From positions 119,522-183,521 of the forward strand of contig JBAOHV010000002.1 in the NCBI GenBank assembly GCA_037045265.1: a stretch of DNA of 64,000 bases, in the 5' to 3' direction. The position numbers and the translations under genes were made by a program. The notes under the pieces were generated by a model. That model saw only the letters and a program-made list of their open reading frames with translations, searched no databases and was not told the origin of the DNA. Below are positions 53,036-62,635 of this stretch, one piece after another; the stretch's first letter is position 1, and each line of letters starts with the position of its first letter. Source of the stretch: JBAOHV01 sp037045265. Its GTDB lineage: Bacteria; Actinomycetota; Acidimicrobiia; Acidimicrobiales; Microtrichaceae.

Positions 53036-55663
53036 TCAGGCACGCTCGAACGGCTCCCAGGGCCGGTCGGGCCACGGGTGCTTCGGGTAGCGACCGCGGA
53101 GGTCGGCACGCACGGCCGAGTAGCTCCCGCGCCAGAAGCCGGGCAGGTCGTTCGTTCGCTGAACGGGGCGCCCTGCCGGTGAGAGCAGCTCCAGGGTGAC
53201 GGGCATGTGCGCCCTTCCTATCCGCGGGTGCTCGTCGATGCCGATCACGTCCCTGATCGACACGGATGCCACGACGCTCGTGGCATCGCCATCGATCTCG
53301 CCGTAGCGCAGCTTGACTTTGCGCCCGACGCCGGTCGACCAGTGCGTCGGAGCCTCCAGGTCGAGGCTGCGCCGCTGCTGGTGGTCCAGGGTCGCCGACA
53401 GTGCCCCGACCACGTCGATCCGCTGCAGGTCGGCTGCGCGGCGCGCCTTGCCGAGCTGTACCCCGAGCCAACCGCTGAGCCCGGCGACGAGCGTGTCCTC
53501 GGACCAGTCGGGCCAGTCGTCGTCGGGATGCGTCGCTGCCATCCAGGCGACGCGTCCGCGCAGGTCGTCGGCCTCGGACCAGCGTGGCAGCAGCGACATC
53601 CCCCTACGGGTGATCCCTTCGGTGAACGCAGCTGACACCGCGGCCGGATCCGGGTCGCTGAGCGGTTCGCTCGACACGACGATGGTGCCGAGCTGTCGGC
53701 GTCGTTCCGCGACAACGTCGCCCAACTGCTGGTCCCAGCCCACGACAGCCTCGGTCGACATGCGCGGCACCAGCAGTGCCGACACGACCCGATCAGGCAC
53801 CGGTACGGCCAGGTGCACCCGGCCGGGCGTTCCCGGCGCGCCGGCATCCAGATCGACCACGACCAGCCAGCGCGCGGGTGAGGGGATCATCGGGGTCCAG
53901 GGCTACCTCGCCCCCACCGCAGAGCTGGAACACCACCTGCTGTCGGACAGCGCCCGCCCCCGGGTCCGCGACCGCGCTGCGCTGCGTCGCTGCGCTCGCT
54001 GCTCGCGCCTGCGAGCCACCCGATCGGCGAAGCCGGCCAACAGCAGCCTGGCCAGACACGCGAGTCCGTCGTCGTGTCTCTCGCCTCATCCGGCCCTGGT
54101 CGGGCCTGCTCGACCTCGGGCACCTCGGACCCCTCGAGGGTGCGACGCCACAGCCGCCTGGCGTGCGACAGCCCGCCCGGGTCCCGCTCCTGGCCCCTCA
54201 GCCGGGCATCGGTCCCGCCGAGTGTGCGCACCCGCTCGGCCAGGTCGATGCTGTCCGAGCGCGACGTCTCGATCACCGCCAGCGCATCTGCCGCCAGCTC
54301 CACGAGTCCGCTGCGTCGCGCCTCGACCGCGATCGCGGCGAGCCTCGGGTGGAAGCCGATCCCGGCCATCGCCCGTCCGAGGGCAGTCAGCCTGCCGTCG
54401 GGGGCAAGCGCGCCGAGCTCGGTCAGCAGCTTCTTGGCCGATCTGACCGCGATCGGTGGCGGGACGTCGAGCCAGCCGAGCTCGCCAGGGTCGTCGACAC
54501 CCCAGGCGTGCAGCTGGAGCACGAGTGCGGTCAGGTCTCCGTCGAGCATCTCGGGGGTCTCGTCCGCCGGCCTGTGACGGTCGTCGTTCTCCGACCAGAG
54601 CCGGTAGGCGACTCCCGGACCCAGGCGCCCTGCCCGGCCGCGGCGCTGGTCGGCACCGGCGCGGCTCACGGGGCCCGTGCGCAACGCCGGCAGTCCGGTG
54701 TCGGGGTCGACGCGCTGGGTGCGTCGCCGACCGGCGTCGACGACCACTCGCACCCCCGGAACCGTGATCGATGTCTCGGCCAGGCTCGTCGAGAGGATCA
54801 CCCGGCGCCGGCCCGGCTCCGGAGATCTGACGACGTGCAGCTGCTCGTCGGGGGAGAGCGAGCCGTGCAGCTCGGCCAACTCGACCACTCCGCCGGGGAC
54901 GGCGGTCGCTTCGAGCGGGTCGAGGATCGTTCGGGTCCGCCTGATCTCGCCGCGGCCGGGCAGGAACACCAGCACGTCGCCGGTGTCGTCGCGCAGCGCT
55001 TCACGCACCACCGTCGCCACCCGATCCTCGAGTCGGTCGTGTGCCGAGCCGGGCCGGTCGCGCGGTCTCGACGGGGAACAGCGGCGCGGTAGCGGCCACG
55101 ACCGCGGCAGGGTCACCGCCGTGGCCCAGCACGGCGGCGACGGGCTCCGGGTCGATGGTGGCCGACATGACGAGCAGTCGCAGGTCGGGTCGCAAGGCGG
55201 AGCGCACGTCGAGGGTGAGTGCCAGGGCAAGGTCGACGTCGAGTGAACGCTCGTGGAACTCGTCGAGCAGGACGGCGGAGACACCCTCGAGGGTCGGGTC
55301 GAGCTGGATGCGGCGCAGGAAGAGTCCTTCGGTCACGACTTCGATCCGGGTGCCCGGCCCAACCCGTCGTTCGCCGCGCACCGAGTAGCCGACGCTCCGA
55401 CCGACCGACTCGCCGGCCATCTCGGCCATGCGTGCCGCGGCTGTCCGCACGGCGAGACGACGAGGCTCGACCACCACGATCCGCCCGCCCCGGGCCCAAG
55501 GCTGTGCGACGAGCGCCGGGGGCACGCCCGTCGTCTTGCCGGTACCGGGAGGTGCCACGAGCACGGCTGCTCCCGGGCCCCCGAGAGCGGAGAGGAGCTC
55601 GTCGAGCACCTCGGTCACCGGCAGGTGGGTTCGTGCGATGCCTCGCTCGGCCGGTTCTGGCAC
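53036..55663 (-). CDS. hrpB: ATP-dependent RNA helicase HrpB (frameshifts)
   Basis: About 870 residues after joining, the normal HrpB size. Walker A VLVAPPGTGKTTGVPPAL, DEFHERSLDVDLALAL (DEFH box), LLVMSATID, then LVFLPGRGEIRRT, RRVILSTSLAETSITVPGVR, QRRGRAGRLGPGVAYRLWSE (motif VI), a ratchet/HA2 region, and the HrpB-specific C-terminal domain with LPRWSEADDLRGRVAWM and ELLSPAGRPVQRTNDLPGFW. Frame breaks near 55,060, 54,080 and 53,900. A DEAH-type helicase whose bacterial role is poorly known (mRNA processing, cell-wall stress). Confidence 0.88.
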
Positions 55664-55707
55664 GGGTCGAAGTCTCGCGCCCCGTCGGGTTCGGTAGCGT
55701 CTCGACG

Positions 55708-56160
55708 ATGGATCCCTCCCGGCCGCACAGACGATCCCTGAAGTCGGCCACGATGGTGGCCGCTGCGCTGGTCCTGATCGTGCTGTCGGCGCCGGGGTGT
55801 GGGGGCGAGGAGGCGGTTGCGGTGCCAGAGGCGGTGGCAGGCCAGGTCACCACGATCGACTCGGCGCAGGGCAAGGCGCTGATCGAGGCCGGCGGCGCGC
55901 TGGTCATCGACGTTCGCACCTTGGAGGAGTACCGCGAAGGGCATCTCGTCGGCGCCCAGAGCATCCCGGTCGAGGACCCCGAGCTCTGGCTGACTCGGAC
56001 CGGGCCGCTCGACCGGGACCGCCCGACGGTGGTCTACTGCCGCAGTGGCAGGCGGAGCCTGGCCGCCGCCCAGCAGCTGGTCGAGGCCGGTTTCACCAAG
56101 GTCTACGACCTGGGTGGGGTGCAGGACTGGGAAGCCGGCGACCTGGAGCTCGACCGCTGA
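55708..56160 (+). CDS. Rhodanese-domain lipoprotein
   Basis: 150 residues. Signal peptide with lipobox SAPGC, then a single rhodanese domain: LVIDVRTLEEYREGHLVGAQ and the active loop VVYCRSGRRSLAAAQQL with catalytic Cys. It should transfer sulfane sulfur or bind oxyanions outside the membrane. ATG at 55708 on the plus strand, 45 bp from the divergent hrpB start. The AarF gene follows after 17 bp. Confidence 0.87.
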   Translation: MDPSRPHRRSLKSATMVAAALVLIVLSAPGCGGEEAVAVPEAVAGQVTTIDSAQGKALIEAGGALVIDVRTLEEYREGHLVGAQSIPVEDPELWLTRTGPLDRDRPTVVYCRSGRRSLAAAQQLVEAGFTKVYDLGGVQDWEAGDLELDR

Positions 56161-56177
56161 AGAACCTGGGGGACGAC

Positions 56178-57724
56178 ATGGCGACGATCGACGATCTGGA
56201 CGTGGGGGCGGCTCTGACCGAGGAGCACTTCGAGACGGCACCGCGGGTCTTCCCCCGCGAGCTGCCCGCCACATCACGACGAGAAGTGGCCCGTCGGGCG
56301 CGTCAGATCGGCATGGTGACCGCCAAGCACTTCGCGCCGCTCGCGGCGCGCTCCGCCCTCACCCGTCACCTGGCACCTGACGCTTACGCACGGCCGCTGC
56401 GCAAGACGTTCGAGGAGCTCGGCGCGACCTTCATGAAGTTCGGCCAGCTGATCGGCTCTTCACCCGGCATGTTCGGCGACGAGGTCGCGGCCGAGTTCCG
56501 CTCCTGTCTGGACACCGGTCGCGGCGGTGCCCGTTCGACGAGGTGCGGCGGATCGGTCGAGGCCGAGCTGGGCATGCCGCCTCGACGAGGCCTTCTCGGA
56601 GCTTCGATCCCGAGACTCCGATCGGGCGAGCCTCGATCTCGGTCGTGCACCAGGCCACGACCCACGACGGCCGTAGGACGTCGCGGTCAAGGTGCTGCGT
56701 CCCGGCGTCGAGCAGCAGGTGGCCCATCGACCTCGACCTGCTCCAGCCCCTGCTCGAGCTTCGTCGCCCGCAGCACCGGTGAACAGGCCGCCGGCTCGCT
56801 GCTCGCAGATGTTCGACGGGTTCCGGGCCCAGATGGGCGAGGAGCTCGACCTGCGCAACGAGGCCCGGGCCATGGCCCACTACCGCCGCCTGCTCGAGCT
56901 CGTCGACCTGCCGCTCATCTACGTCCCCCGGCCGCTGTTCGAAGCTGTCGTCGGGTCCGGGTGCTCACGATGGAGTTCATCGACGGCGTGCCCATCGACG
57001 ACCTCGACCGCCGTGGGCACGGGTACGGCTACGACCCGCGCGCCCGTCGTCGAGCAGGTGGTGCAGGGGCTTCCTGCTGACAGCGATCCAGTTGGGGCAA
57101 CTTCCACGGTGACGTGCACGCGGGCAACCTGCTGCTGCATGCCCGACGGTCAAGCATCGGCGTCATCGACTGGGGCATCGTCGGCCGGCTCGACCCCGAC
57201 ACGCACCAGTTCTTCCGGACGCCTCATCCGGGCGGCGCTCGGCGACGACGTCCGGCCCGAGATCGACATCCGTCACACCGTGCCGCGAGTGTACGGCCCG
57301 GTGCATCGAGGAGGGCCTCGGCCTGGACGACGACGCAGATCGTCGGCCTTCGTCCGCACGACGCTCGAGCCGCGTGCTGACCCGTCCATTCGGCGAGGTC
57401 AGCCGTTGCCGGACCTGCTCGACGGCCCCGCAGCAGCCAGGTGGCCGAAGATCAAGGGCATCGAGGAGACCCAGCTGACCGCTCCGTCGCCACGATCGTA
57501 CCGGCGGTTCCAAGCGAGCAGCGCCGTGTCCGTGCGGGCCAAGGCCGAGGCCCACGGCGGCTACGACTCCGACTTCGACCGGGGCATCGTTCCTGCTCTC
57601 CAAGCAGCTCATGTACTTCGAGCGCTACGGCAAGATGTTCCTGAAGCCGACGCCTGGCTGTTCGAGGACGAGGTGTTCTTCCGTGTCCGCGCTGGACGCT
57701 CCCACGACGGCTGGGCCCAGTTGA
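56178..57724 (+). pseudogene. ABC1/AarF/UbiB-family kinase-like protein, heavily frameshifted
   Basis: N-terminal FEELGATFMKFGQLIGSSPG is the KxGQ signature of UbiB/ADCK atypical kinases. Later pieces in other frames are SVVHQATTHDGR (the Ala-rich loop region), GEELDLRNEARAMAHYRRLL, MEFIDGVPIDDLD, FHGDVHAGNLLLH (catalytic loop) and VIDWGIVGRLD (metal loop). The end LDAPTTAGPS stops at 57724. At least eight frame changes in 1.5 kb, more than elsewhere in the window. AarF proteins support isoprenoid-quinone or lipid metabolism at the membrane. All key motifs are present, so low consensus quality is the best explanation. Confidence 0.75.
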
Positions 57725-57760
57725 GTGGGTCCGACCCTATCGAGCTGGTAGAACCGACCC

Positions 57761-58054
57761 ATGGCCCTCGACCGCCGACTCGACTACGACTGGGGAACTC
57801 TGTCCGAGGAGGAGCTGGACCCGGACCCGGTCACCCAGCTGTCGCTCTGGATGGTCGAGGCCGAGGACGCGGGCGTGCCCGAACCGAACTCGATGGCGCT
57901 GGCCACAGTCGATGCGACCGGGCGGCCGTCGTTGCGCAACGTCCTGCTGCGAGGGCTCGACGAGACCGCCGGCGAGCTCTGCTTCTACACCAACCGCTCC
58001 AGCCACAAAGGAACCGATCTGGCCGGCAACCCCAACGTCTGCCTGCTGTTCTCG
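57761..58054 (+). pseudogene. pdxH: Pyridoxamine 5'-phosphate oxidase, cut after 98 residues
   Basis: DYDWGTLSEEELDPDPVTQLSLW and EPNSMALATVDATGRPSLRNVLLRG with the FMN-binding RNVLLRG, then LCFYTNRSSHKGTDLAGNPNVCLLFS. Family members continue with W and another 100 or so residues; here the sequence turns to an unrelated one right after LLFS (58054) and meets a stop. The lost half holds the PLP-binding and dimer residues, so this copy is inactive as shown. The break coincides with the change of base composition and gene style at about 58,055. Confidence 0.88.
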
Positions 58055-58238
58055 TGATGATGAGGTGGAGTGCGCCGCGCCCGCGAACTTACTGGAAGAC
58101 GTGCAGGTTCAAGCGTGCGCAGCGTCCGGCATGGGGCACGAGGCAGAGCAGCGCGCTACCTCGGCGTAATGCATTACACAGCACATTCATCGGCAAACGC
58201 AGATCGGTCTTGACAACGACTGCATAGGGCATCACTGC

Positions 58239-58808
58239 ATGTTCAAGACAACGACGTACAAGCTTGCCGCTGGCGACACGCGACCGACGCTGACCGTTCG
58301 CGCGTTCCAGTTCCCACACCTCAACCCACGCTCCCTGCGAAAGAGGATGCTTGTCCGTCTCGCTGCGGTGCTGGCGTGGTGCTTCGCATGGCGGGGCTAC
58401 CTGGTCCTCCTGGTCGGCGACTACGCGCATCGGGCAAGACGCTGCTCGCCAATGCGGCGACCCCTTCCAGAGTCTTGTCGTATCACGACTTCTATCGTGA
58501 GCACAGGGGCCTTAGCCGCGAACTGACGACCTCTGATATCGCGCCGTCCGTTTTCACCCTGGACGAACCGGCCGTTCTCGAACCGAGTTCGGTTGAGATG
58601 ATCGTCGGGACGCTGGCCCAGCAATCGCGCGGCTTCCTGGTCTGCCTTCAATCCCTGCTCCGTTGTCCCGGCCTGCTCCGGGCTTCGGGCCGAGCACCGG
58701 CCGCGGCATGTCGTGATGATCGAACTCTGTCCGCGCAGAAGCGCCCATGCCGAGTACCCGATCCTGCAGCCTCTTGTCCCGACACCGATGCCGTGGGCAA
58801 ACGAGTGA
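58239..58808 (+). pseudogene. Small P-loop ATPase, frameshifted
   Basis: About 190 residues once joined. N-terminal AGDTRPTLTVRAFQFPHLNP, then YLVLLVGDYASGKTLLANA with a Walker A GDYASGKT that needs a frame change near 58,430. Next come RVLSYHDFYREHRGLSRELT, SVFTLDEPAVLEPSSVEMIV (a Walker B-like LDEPAV) and QSRGFLVCLQSLL, and in another frame RHVVMIELCPRRSAHAEYPI, ending PMPWANE. The layout (GKT, then LDEP and a conserved CLQS) is that of a small motor or regulator NTPase of mobile elements. No family is named. At least three frame breaks. Confidence 0.5.
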
Positions 58809-58869
58809 ACGCGCCGCGTCGCCGCAGCGTGCGGCAGGCGGCATCGCAACCGCGCGTCGGCGACGACGT

Positions 58870-59137
58870 GTTCGACGTGCTCCTGTTCCAGATCGGTGAC
58901 GATGAAGCGTCGGACCGCCTGGATGGGTGGGAGCTGCGCATCGGATTCTTCCGGCTCCCGGCGATCGCGCGCCGGGCCGCGCGAGCCGCGTGTCTCCGAT
59001 ACGGCGGCCGTGCTCTCGATTGGACGGTCGACCGCCGAGAGGTCATTTCCATCGCGGGGTCGACCATCGAACTCGGCCCCACGACCGAGCGTTGGGGCAG
59101 CATTGGCGGCCACGAAGGCCCATCGGTGTTTCGGTGA
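58870..59137 (+). CDS. Possible small CDS, unknown
   Basis: The frame ending at 59137 reads VFDVLLFQIGDDEASDRLDG and RYGGRALDWTVDRREVISIA, with mixed hydrophobic and charged pattern typical of a real protein, but no start or ribosome site is clear and the N-terminus may lie in another frame. A minus-strand frame over the same bases is also open but Arg/Ala-rich and less convincing. Recorded as the only candidate between 58,808 and 59,198. Confidence 0.3.
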
Positions 59138-59197
59138 GCCCGATCAAACACAACAGAGGCCCGGTGAAGGCACCTTCGCCAGCTGAGAGTCAAAACC

Positions 59198-59575
59198 ATG
59201 CTGATCGCAGCACCTGGTCGCGAAAGCAAGCCTGCCGCTGGTTCCAGCGAGCGCGCCGGCACGGATCCCCTGCAGATCCGAATGAACATGGTCTACGTCA
59301 ATCAATCCGGCGAACAGCGCCTGGCGATTTCCGTAGGTCGCCGAGCGCACAACCCCGTTGTGGAGTGGCGCACGCCCGACCCCAAACTGCCGCTCGGTGC
59401 CAAGGCACACGGCAGCGCGACCGTGGCGAGCTTCCGCCGATGGGCGGTGTCCGCCCGCAAGGCGGCGAAGGAAGATTGGGAGGCCTTTGACCTGGTGCAA
59501 CGGCTGCGGCGGTTGAATCGGGAGGAGAAGCAATGGATCAGGGAATGGAAACAGCGCAAGGCAAAGACGACGTAG
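59198..59575 (+). CDS. Hypothetical protein (125 aa) of the foreign segment
   Basis: Soluble, basic, helical C-terminus (ASFRRWAVSARKAAKEDWEA, LVQRLRRLNREEKQWIREWK) with many Lys and Arg, possibly nucleic-acid binding. N-terminal part has a beta-like VYVNQSGEQRLAISVGRRAH. An internal Met at about 59282 (MNMVYV) is an alternative start and would remove 28 poorly structured residues. Overlaps the next gene by 43 bp. No family recognised. Confidence 0.5.
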   Translation: MLIAAPGRESKPAAGSSERAGTDPLQIRMNMVYVNQSGEQRLAISVGRRAHNPVVEWRTPDPKLPLGAKAHGSATVASFRRWAVSARKAAKEDWEAFDLVQRLRRLNREEKQWIREWKQRKAKTT

Positions 59576-59907
59576 CTACGCGTGGTCGCCTCAACGCTCT
59601 GGTCGGCGAGTTGTCCTATCGCGCCGGCTTCAAGCACGCCGAAGAGCAGAAGCACCGCATTGCCCTCGTCTGGCCGAAGGTGATGGAGATGCCGGAAATC
59701 GATCGCGCCTTGATCGCCGGCCTCTCCGAAACCTGCCGCCTGCACGAACGGCCGGTCGAGGTGTCTGATGTGCTGCCGTGCCTTCGGAGCGCCATCGACG
59801 CCGAGCGGCCGATCCTGCCGGCTGGCTACGATCGAGATGCCGCACGCCGCCGATTCGCCGAGATCATCGCGCTGTCGCGCCAGCATCTCCCCAGCCAGTC
59901 CACCTGA
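59533..59907 (+). CDS. Hypothetical protein (124 aa) of the foreign segment
   Basis: Mostly helical, no membrane segment. ALVGELSYRAGFKHAEEQKH, RALIAGLSETCRLHERPVEV and DAARRRFAEIIALSRQHLPS are amphipathic. Starts inside the previous gene (59533, with GAGGAG a few bases before), a coupled arrangement usual in phage and plasmid operons. Followed by about 190 bp with no clear gene. Confidence 0.55.
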   Translation: MDQGMETAQGKDDVATRGRLNALVGELSYRAGFKHAEEQKHRIALVWPKVMEMPEIDRALIAGLSETCRLHERPVEVSDVLPCLRSAIDAERPILPAGYDRDAARRRFAEIIALSRQHLPSQST

Positions 59908-60098
59908 GTTCGTTGCGCCAGGGCGCTGATCGCCCCATCGCAACAACCCCAGCAACCCGGCCCCATCTGCGTCGGTGCTGCGGGATCGCGCCTCAAAATA
60001 GCGCCATCAACCGGCCCCGCTCAGCCAAGTGAGCCATTGCATCCTGCTGGCTGCACCCAGCCTTGTGGCGTCGGTCGCACCGTTTCCAGGAGAGAGCG

Positions 60099-60596
60099 AT
60101 GACTGAACACGAAGCCCCCATCGGGCGCATGTCGCCGGTCTTGTACGAACAGTTGTTCGTCTGCGAGCGCTTGCAGGGCCGCATGCACGCCGCCCGCCAC
60201 AAGATCCTCGCCTACAAGCCGGGCGAGGCCTGGAAGAAGATCGACTACCGCGTCGACATCGAACGGCAGACAGCCACTTGTCTGGGTGTCGCGTTCCGAC
60301 TGCTGAGTGATTTCGCTTGGCTGCGCGCGTTCGGGCGCGACACGCTGGTGATCCGCCTTGGGTGGGTGCTTGATCAGTCGTCGGGCGCGCCGGTCGTCCT
60401 GGCGCAGATGGCGGTCACCGAAGACGGCACGGTCATGAATCTCGGCTCCCCATCGATCAAGTCCGCCATGGACAACGCCGAGGACACGCAACGGCTGCTC
60501 GACACGTTCTTCGTCAACCTGCTGGAAGCGGTGGCCGGCGTGCTGCCGGTGGTCGATCTCAGTTCGCCGGCGAACGCGGCGCCACCGGCTACGTGA
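60099..60596 (+). CDS. Hypothetical protein (165 aa) of the foreign segment
   Basis: Convincing CDS: AGGAGAG ribosome site 6 bp before the ATG at 60099. Helical N-terminus (SPVLYEQLFVCERLQGRMHA), then an alternating beta region (TLVIRLGWVLDQSSGAPVVL, QMAVTEDGTVMNLG) and a terminal helix (AEDTQRLLDTFFVNLLEAVA). No motif points to a function. Its stop overlaps the next start by 4 bp (GTGA at 60593-60596). Confidence 0.65.
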   Translation: MTEHEAPIGRMSPVLYEQLFVCERLQGRMHAARHKILAYKPGEAWKKIDYRVDIERQTATCLGVAFRLLSDFAWLRAFGRDTLVIRLGWVLDQSSGAPVVLAQMAVTEDGTVMNLGSPSIKSAMDNAEDTQRLLDTFFVNLLEAVAGVLPVVDLSSPANAAPPAT

Positions 60597-60814
60597 ATTG
60601 CCCCGCCCGCCGCTTGCGCGATGGTCGTGTGGTGTCCGAGATACCCGACGCCGTCGCCGTGTCCCTTCAGACGCGCTGCCCGGCGAAGTGGGCGTTCGTC
60701 GATCTCGAGACCGGCGAGATCTGGATCCACGACAAGACGCATGGGTTTGTCCGCGCATCGCGCGGCCACGCCCACCTGGTCCACCGGGTTGCTGCGCCAT
60801 CAGCAGCGCAGTGA
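60593..60814 (+). CDS. Hypothetical protein (73 aa), coupled to preceding gene
   Basis: GTG at 60593 overlaps the previous stop, so it is translated by coupling. Small beta protein: RDGRVVSEIPDAVAVSLQTR and WAFVDLETGEIWIHDK, resembling small plasmid-borne proteins of about 70 residues with a WxFVDxxTGEIW pattern. Function unknown. Confidence 0.6.
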   Translation: MNCPARRLRDGRVVSEIPDAVAVSLQTRCPAKWAFVDLETGEIWIHDKTHGFVRASRGHAHLVHRVAAPSAAQ

Positions 60815-61016
60815 GTCTCGCGGCGCTCGATGACCTGTCCGTGTCGCAGTGCGAGACCGAGCTTCCATCGCCTCAGATCGCCGCCGCCAGCCATGACCGG
60901 TTGCCATCGATCGCGCCGCACGCTGGTTGAGAAATTTCGCAGGACACGTTCCGAATCGATCGGATGCAACCGAATCCCCAAGGCATCATCCTGCACCCAT
61001 CGAAGGGAGAACGCCG

Positions 61017-61196
61017 GTGACCAACAACGACGCGCGCAACACGTGCAAGCTGCTCCGCTGGGTTGAGCGGATGGACCAGGTCATCGCAGAGTGCGAGTCC
61101 CATCCCGACGACATCGAGTGCGTCCGTATGGCCCGCGTCATGCGCGAGTTCAGGGATCAGGAGATCGAGCGCGTCCGTGTGTGCCGTGCGGCCTGA
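61017..61196 (+). CDS. Hypothetical protein (59 aa)
   Basis: GTG at 61017 with AAGGGAG 9 bp upstream. Two amphipathic helices (ARNTCKLLRWVERMDQVIAE and IECVRMARVMREFRDQEIER), charged, no membrane segment. The open frame extends upstream to 60927, but the ribosome site fixes the shorter start. Function unknown. Confidence 0.55.
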   Translation: MTNNDARNTCKLLRWVERMDQVIAECESHPDDIECVRMARVMREFRDQEIERVRVCRAA

Positions 61197-61374
61197 GCCG
61201 TCGATCGTCGCGTACCAACATTCATTTCCAGCATCGACGCCAGGTCCAGACGGCTGGAGTCACAAAGCCGGTGCATCTCTTGGGATGCTTCTGGGAACGC
61301 CACGGCGATAATTTGCGCATATTCCACGCGGCGCGCACCGCGGCACCATGGCTCACAACCCACCGGAGACGTGC

Positions 61375-61485
61375 ATGTTCCGCCTGTTCTTCTGCGAAGG
61401 TATTGGTGGTTCCGAGAAGTCCACGCTGGCCCGGTTGCTGGCGATCGCACTTGGGGTGTCGCTCAGCTGCGATCCGACCCGCTGA
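61375..61485 (+). CDS. 36-residue P-loop kinase-like fragment
   Basis: RBS-like GGAG before ATG at 61375; reads MFRLFFCEGIGGSEKSTLAR and then LLAIALGVSLSCD before a stop. The core is a Walker A in which GGSGKST has become GGSEKST. This is the start of a nucleoside-kinase or thymidylate-kinase-like protein cut off after one helix, so it is a remnant or a frameshifted gene whose rest was not found. Confidence 0.35.
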   Translation: MFRLFFCEGIGGSEKSTLARLLAIALGVSLSCDPTR

Positions 61486-61594
61486 CCGCGTGGCACAGCC
61501 CTGCGACAGGCCTTCTCGGCCGGCGCTTGCAGAAGGTCGGCGCTTGAGGCACACGTTTTCCCTTCAACCAGACGATGATCCACGGGGACCAGGC

Positions 61595-62263
61595 ATGAAC
61601 ACGAAAGTCCAACCCAGACCTTACCCCCAGCTGCCTCGCCCCACGCGCGTTGCTTCGGAAGCCACGACCCCGTTTCTCAACGCCCAGCTGCTGCCCTTGA
61701 TCCAGCCGATCCGGGATCTCCCCGTGCACCACATCGTCAAGGCGATGCTGCTCAATCCCGAGACGGGTCCCAGACTGGAAGCTGCGATGCATCGCGAGGG
61801 AGCACCACATGGCGTGCTTTTCATGGTGTCGGAAGTGTTGCTCGAAGGTGGGCCGCACCAGATCTACGAGCTCGCTCCCGAACTGGTCGATTTGCTGATG
61901 CAGACGGATTTCAGTTCCGAACATCCGGTACCGGCGAGTTTCTGCCGGTTGCCAAGCGCAGATCCGATCTTCGTCCATGTCCCGCGTCCGCCGGCACAAC
62001 TCGATGTGCCGTCCAGCACGATGTGCTGCCCCTCTGCGGCTATTACCTTCGAGAAGTCGTCACGCCGACCGGCCGGCTCATCGAGGTGATTGCCGTCAGT
62101 GAGCCGCCGCCCGCGATTGAAGTCCACAAGCCCGACAACTTTCTATTTTCCGACATCCCGATCTCCGACGAAGAGCGTAGTCTGCATGGACGTTCGTCGA
62201 CGCGATCAAGCCAGTCGCATCTCCATGGGCAAGCCCGACGCGCCGCAGCTGCGCGCCCACATG
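61595..62263 (+). CDS. Hypothetical protein of the foreign segment (two frameshifts)
   Basis: From ATG 61595: PYPQLPRPTRVASEATTPFL, NAQLLPLIQPIRDLPVHHIV, GAPHGVLFMVSEVLLEGGPH and ELAPELVDLLMQTDFSSEHP. Then the frame shifts near 62,025 to PLCGYYLREVVTPTGRLIEV, and again near 62,195 to FVDAIKPVASPWASPT with a stop near 62,263. Continuity of composition and pattern across both breaks suggests one protein of about 220 residues. It resembles accessory plasmid proteins of about 200 residues; no function can be given. Confidence 0.5.
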
Positions 62264-62635
62264 AAGCCTCACCTCGAATTCCTCGTGAAAACGCTCTGCT
62301 ACTTGGGAATGCGGGATGTCCGCCGCGAAGTGCATACGGACCACACCGAAGCTGTCGCCGCAGTACAGGGTCTCGGCCCGAAGAAACGGGATGCCGCGGT
62401 CGCGCGCGCACGAAAGCTCTACGACTATGTCCGCATCGCGCCGCCGGCGGCGGATGCGGAGTTCGAACCACAGGATGGCTCCGGGCGCGCGGTCACGGCA
62501 CATCATCGGCGAGGACATTTCCGGTTGGCGCACGTGGGACAGGGCCGCCAGGAACGCCGCGTTGTGTGGGTGCGACCTACGATTGTCGGACTGCCGTCAT
62601 CAGCGACGCGCGTGACGACGTACCGGGTCAGTTGA
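62225..62635 (+). CDS. Hypothetical protein (136 aa)
   Basis: ATG at 62225 overlaps the end of the previous gene. Helical first half (LRAHMKPHLEFLVKTLCYLG, GPKKRDAAVARARKLYDYVR); the second half from about residue 80 is Arg/Gly-rich and less protein-like, so a frame break may follow near 62,460. No family recognised. Confidence 0.4.
   Translation: MGKPDAPQLRAHMKPHLEFLVKTLCYLGMRDVRREVHTDHTEAVAAVQGLGPKKRDAAVARARKLYDYVRIAPPAADAEFEPQDGSGRAVTAHHRRGHFRLAHVGQGRQERRVVWVRPTIVGLPSSATRVTTYRVS

Noticed and set aside
58054..58110. Attachment site or target duplication at the pdxH break
   Set aside because: No direct repeat, inverted repeat or integrase gene could be found near the joint in this window.
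58089..58430. 113-residue minus-strand frame just after the pdxH break
   Set aside because: Overlaps the ATPase start, has no ribosome site and only patchy protein-like sequence.
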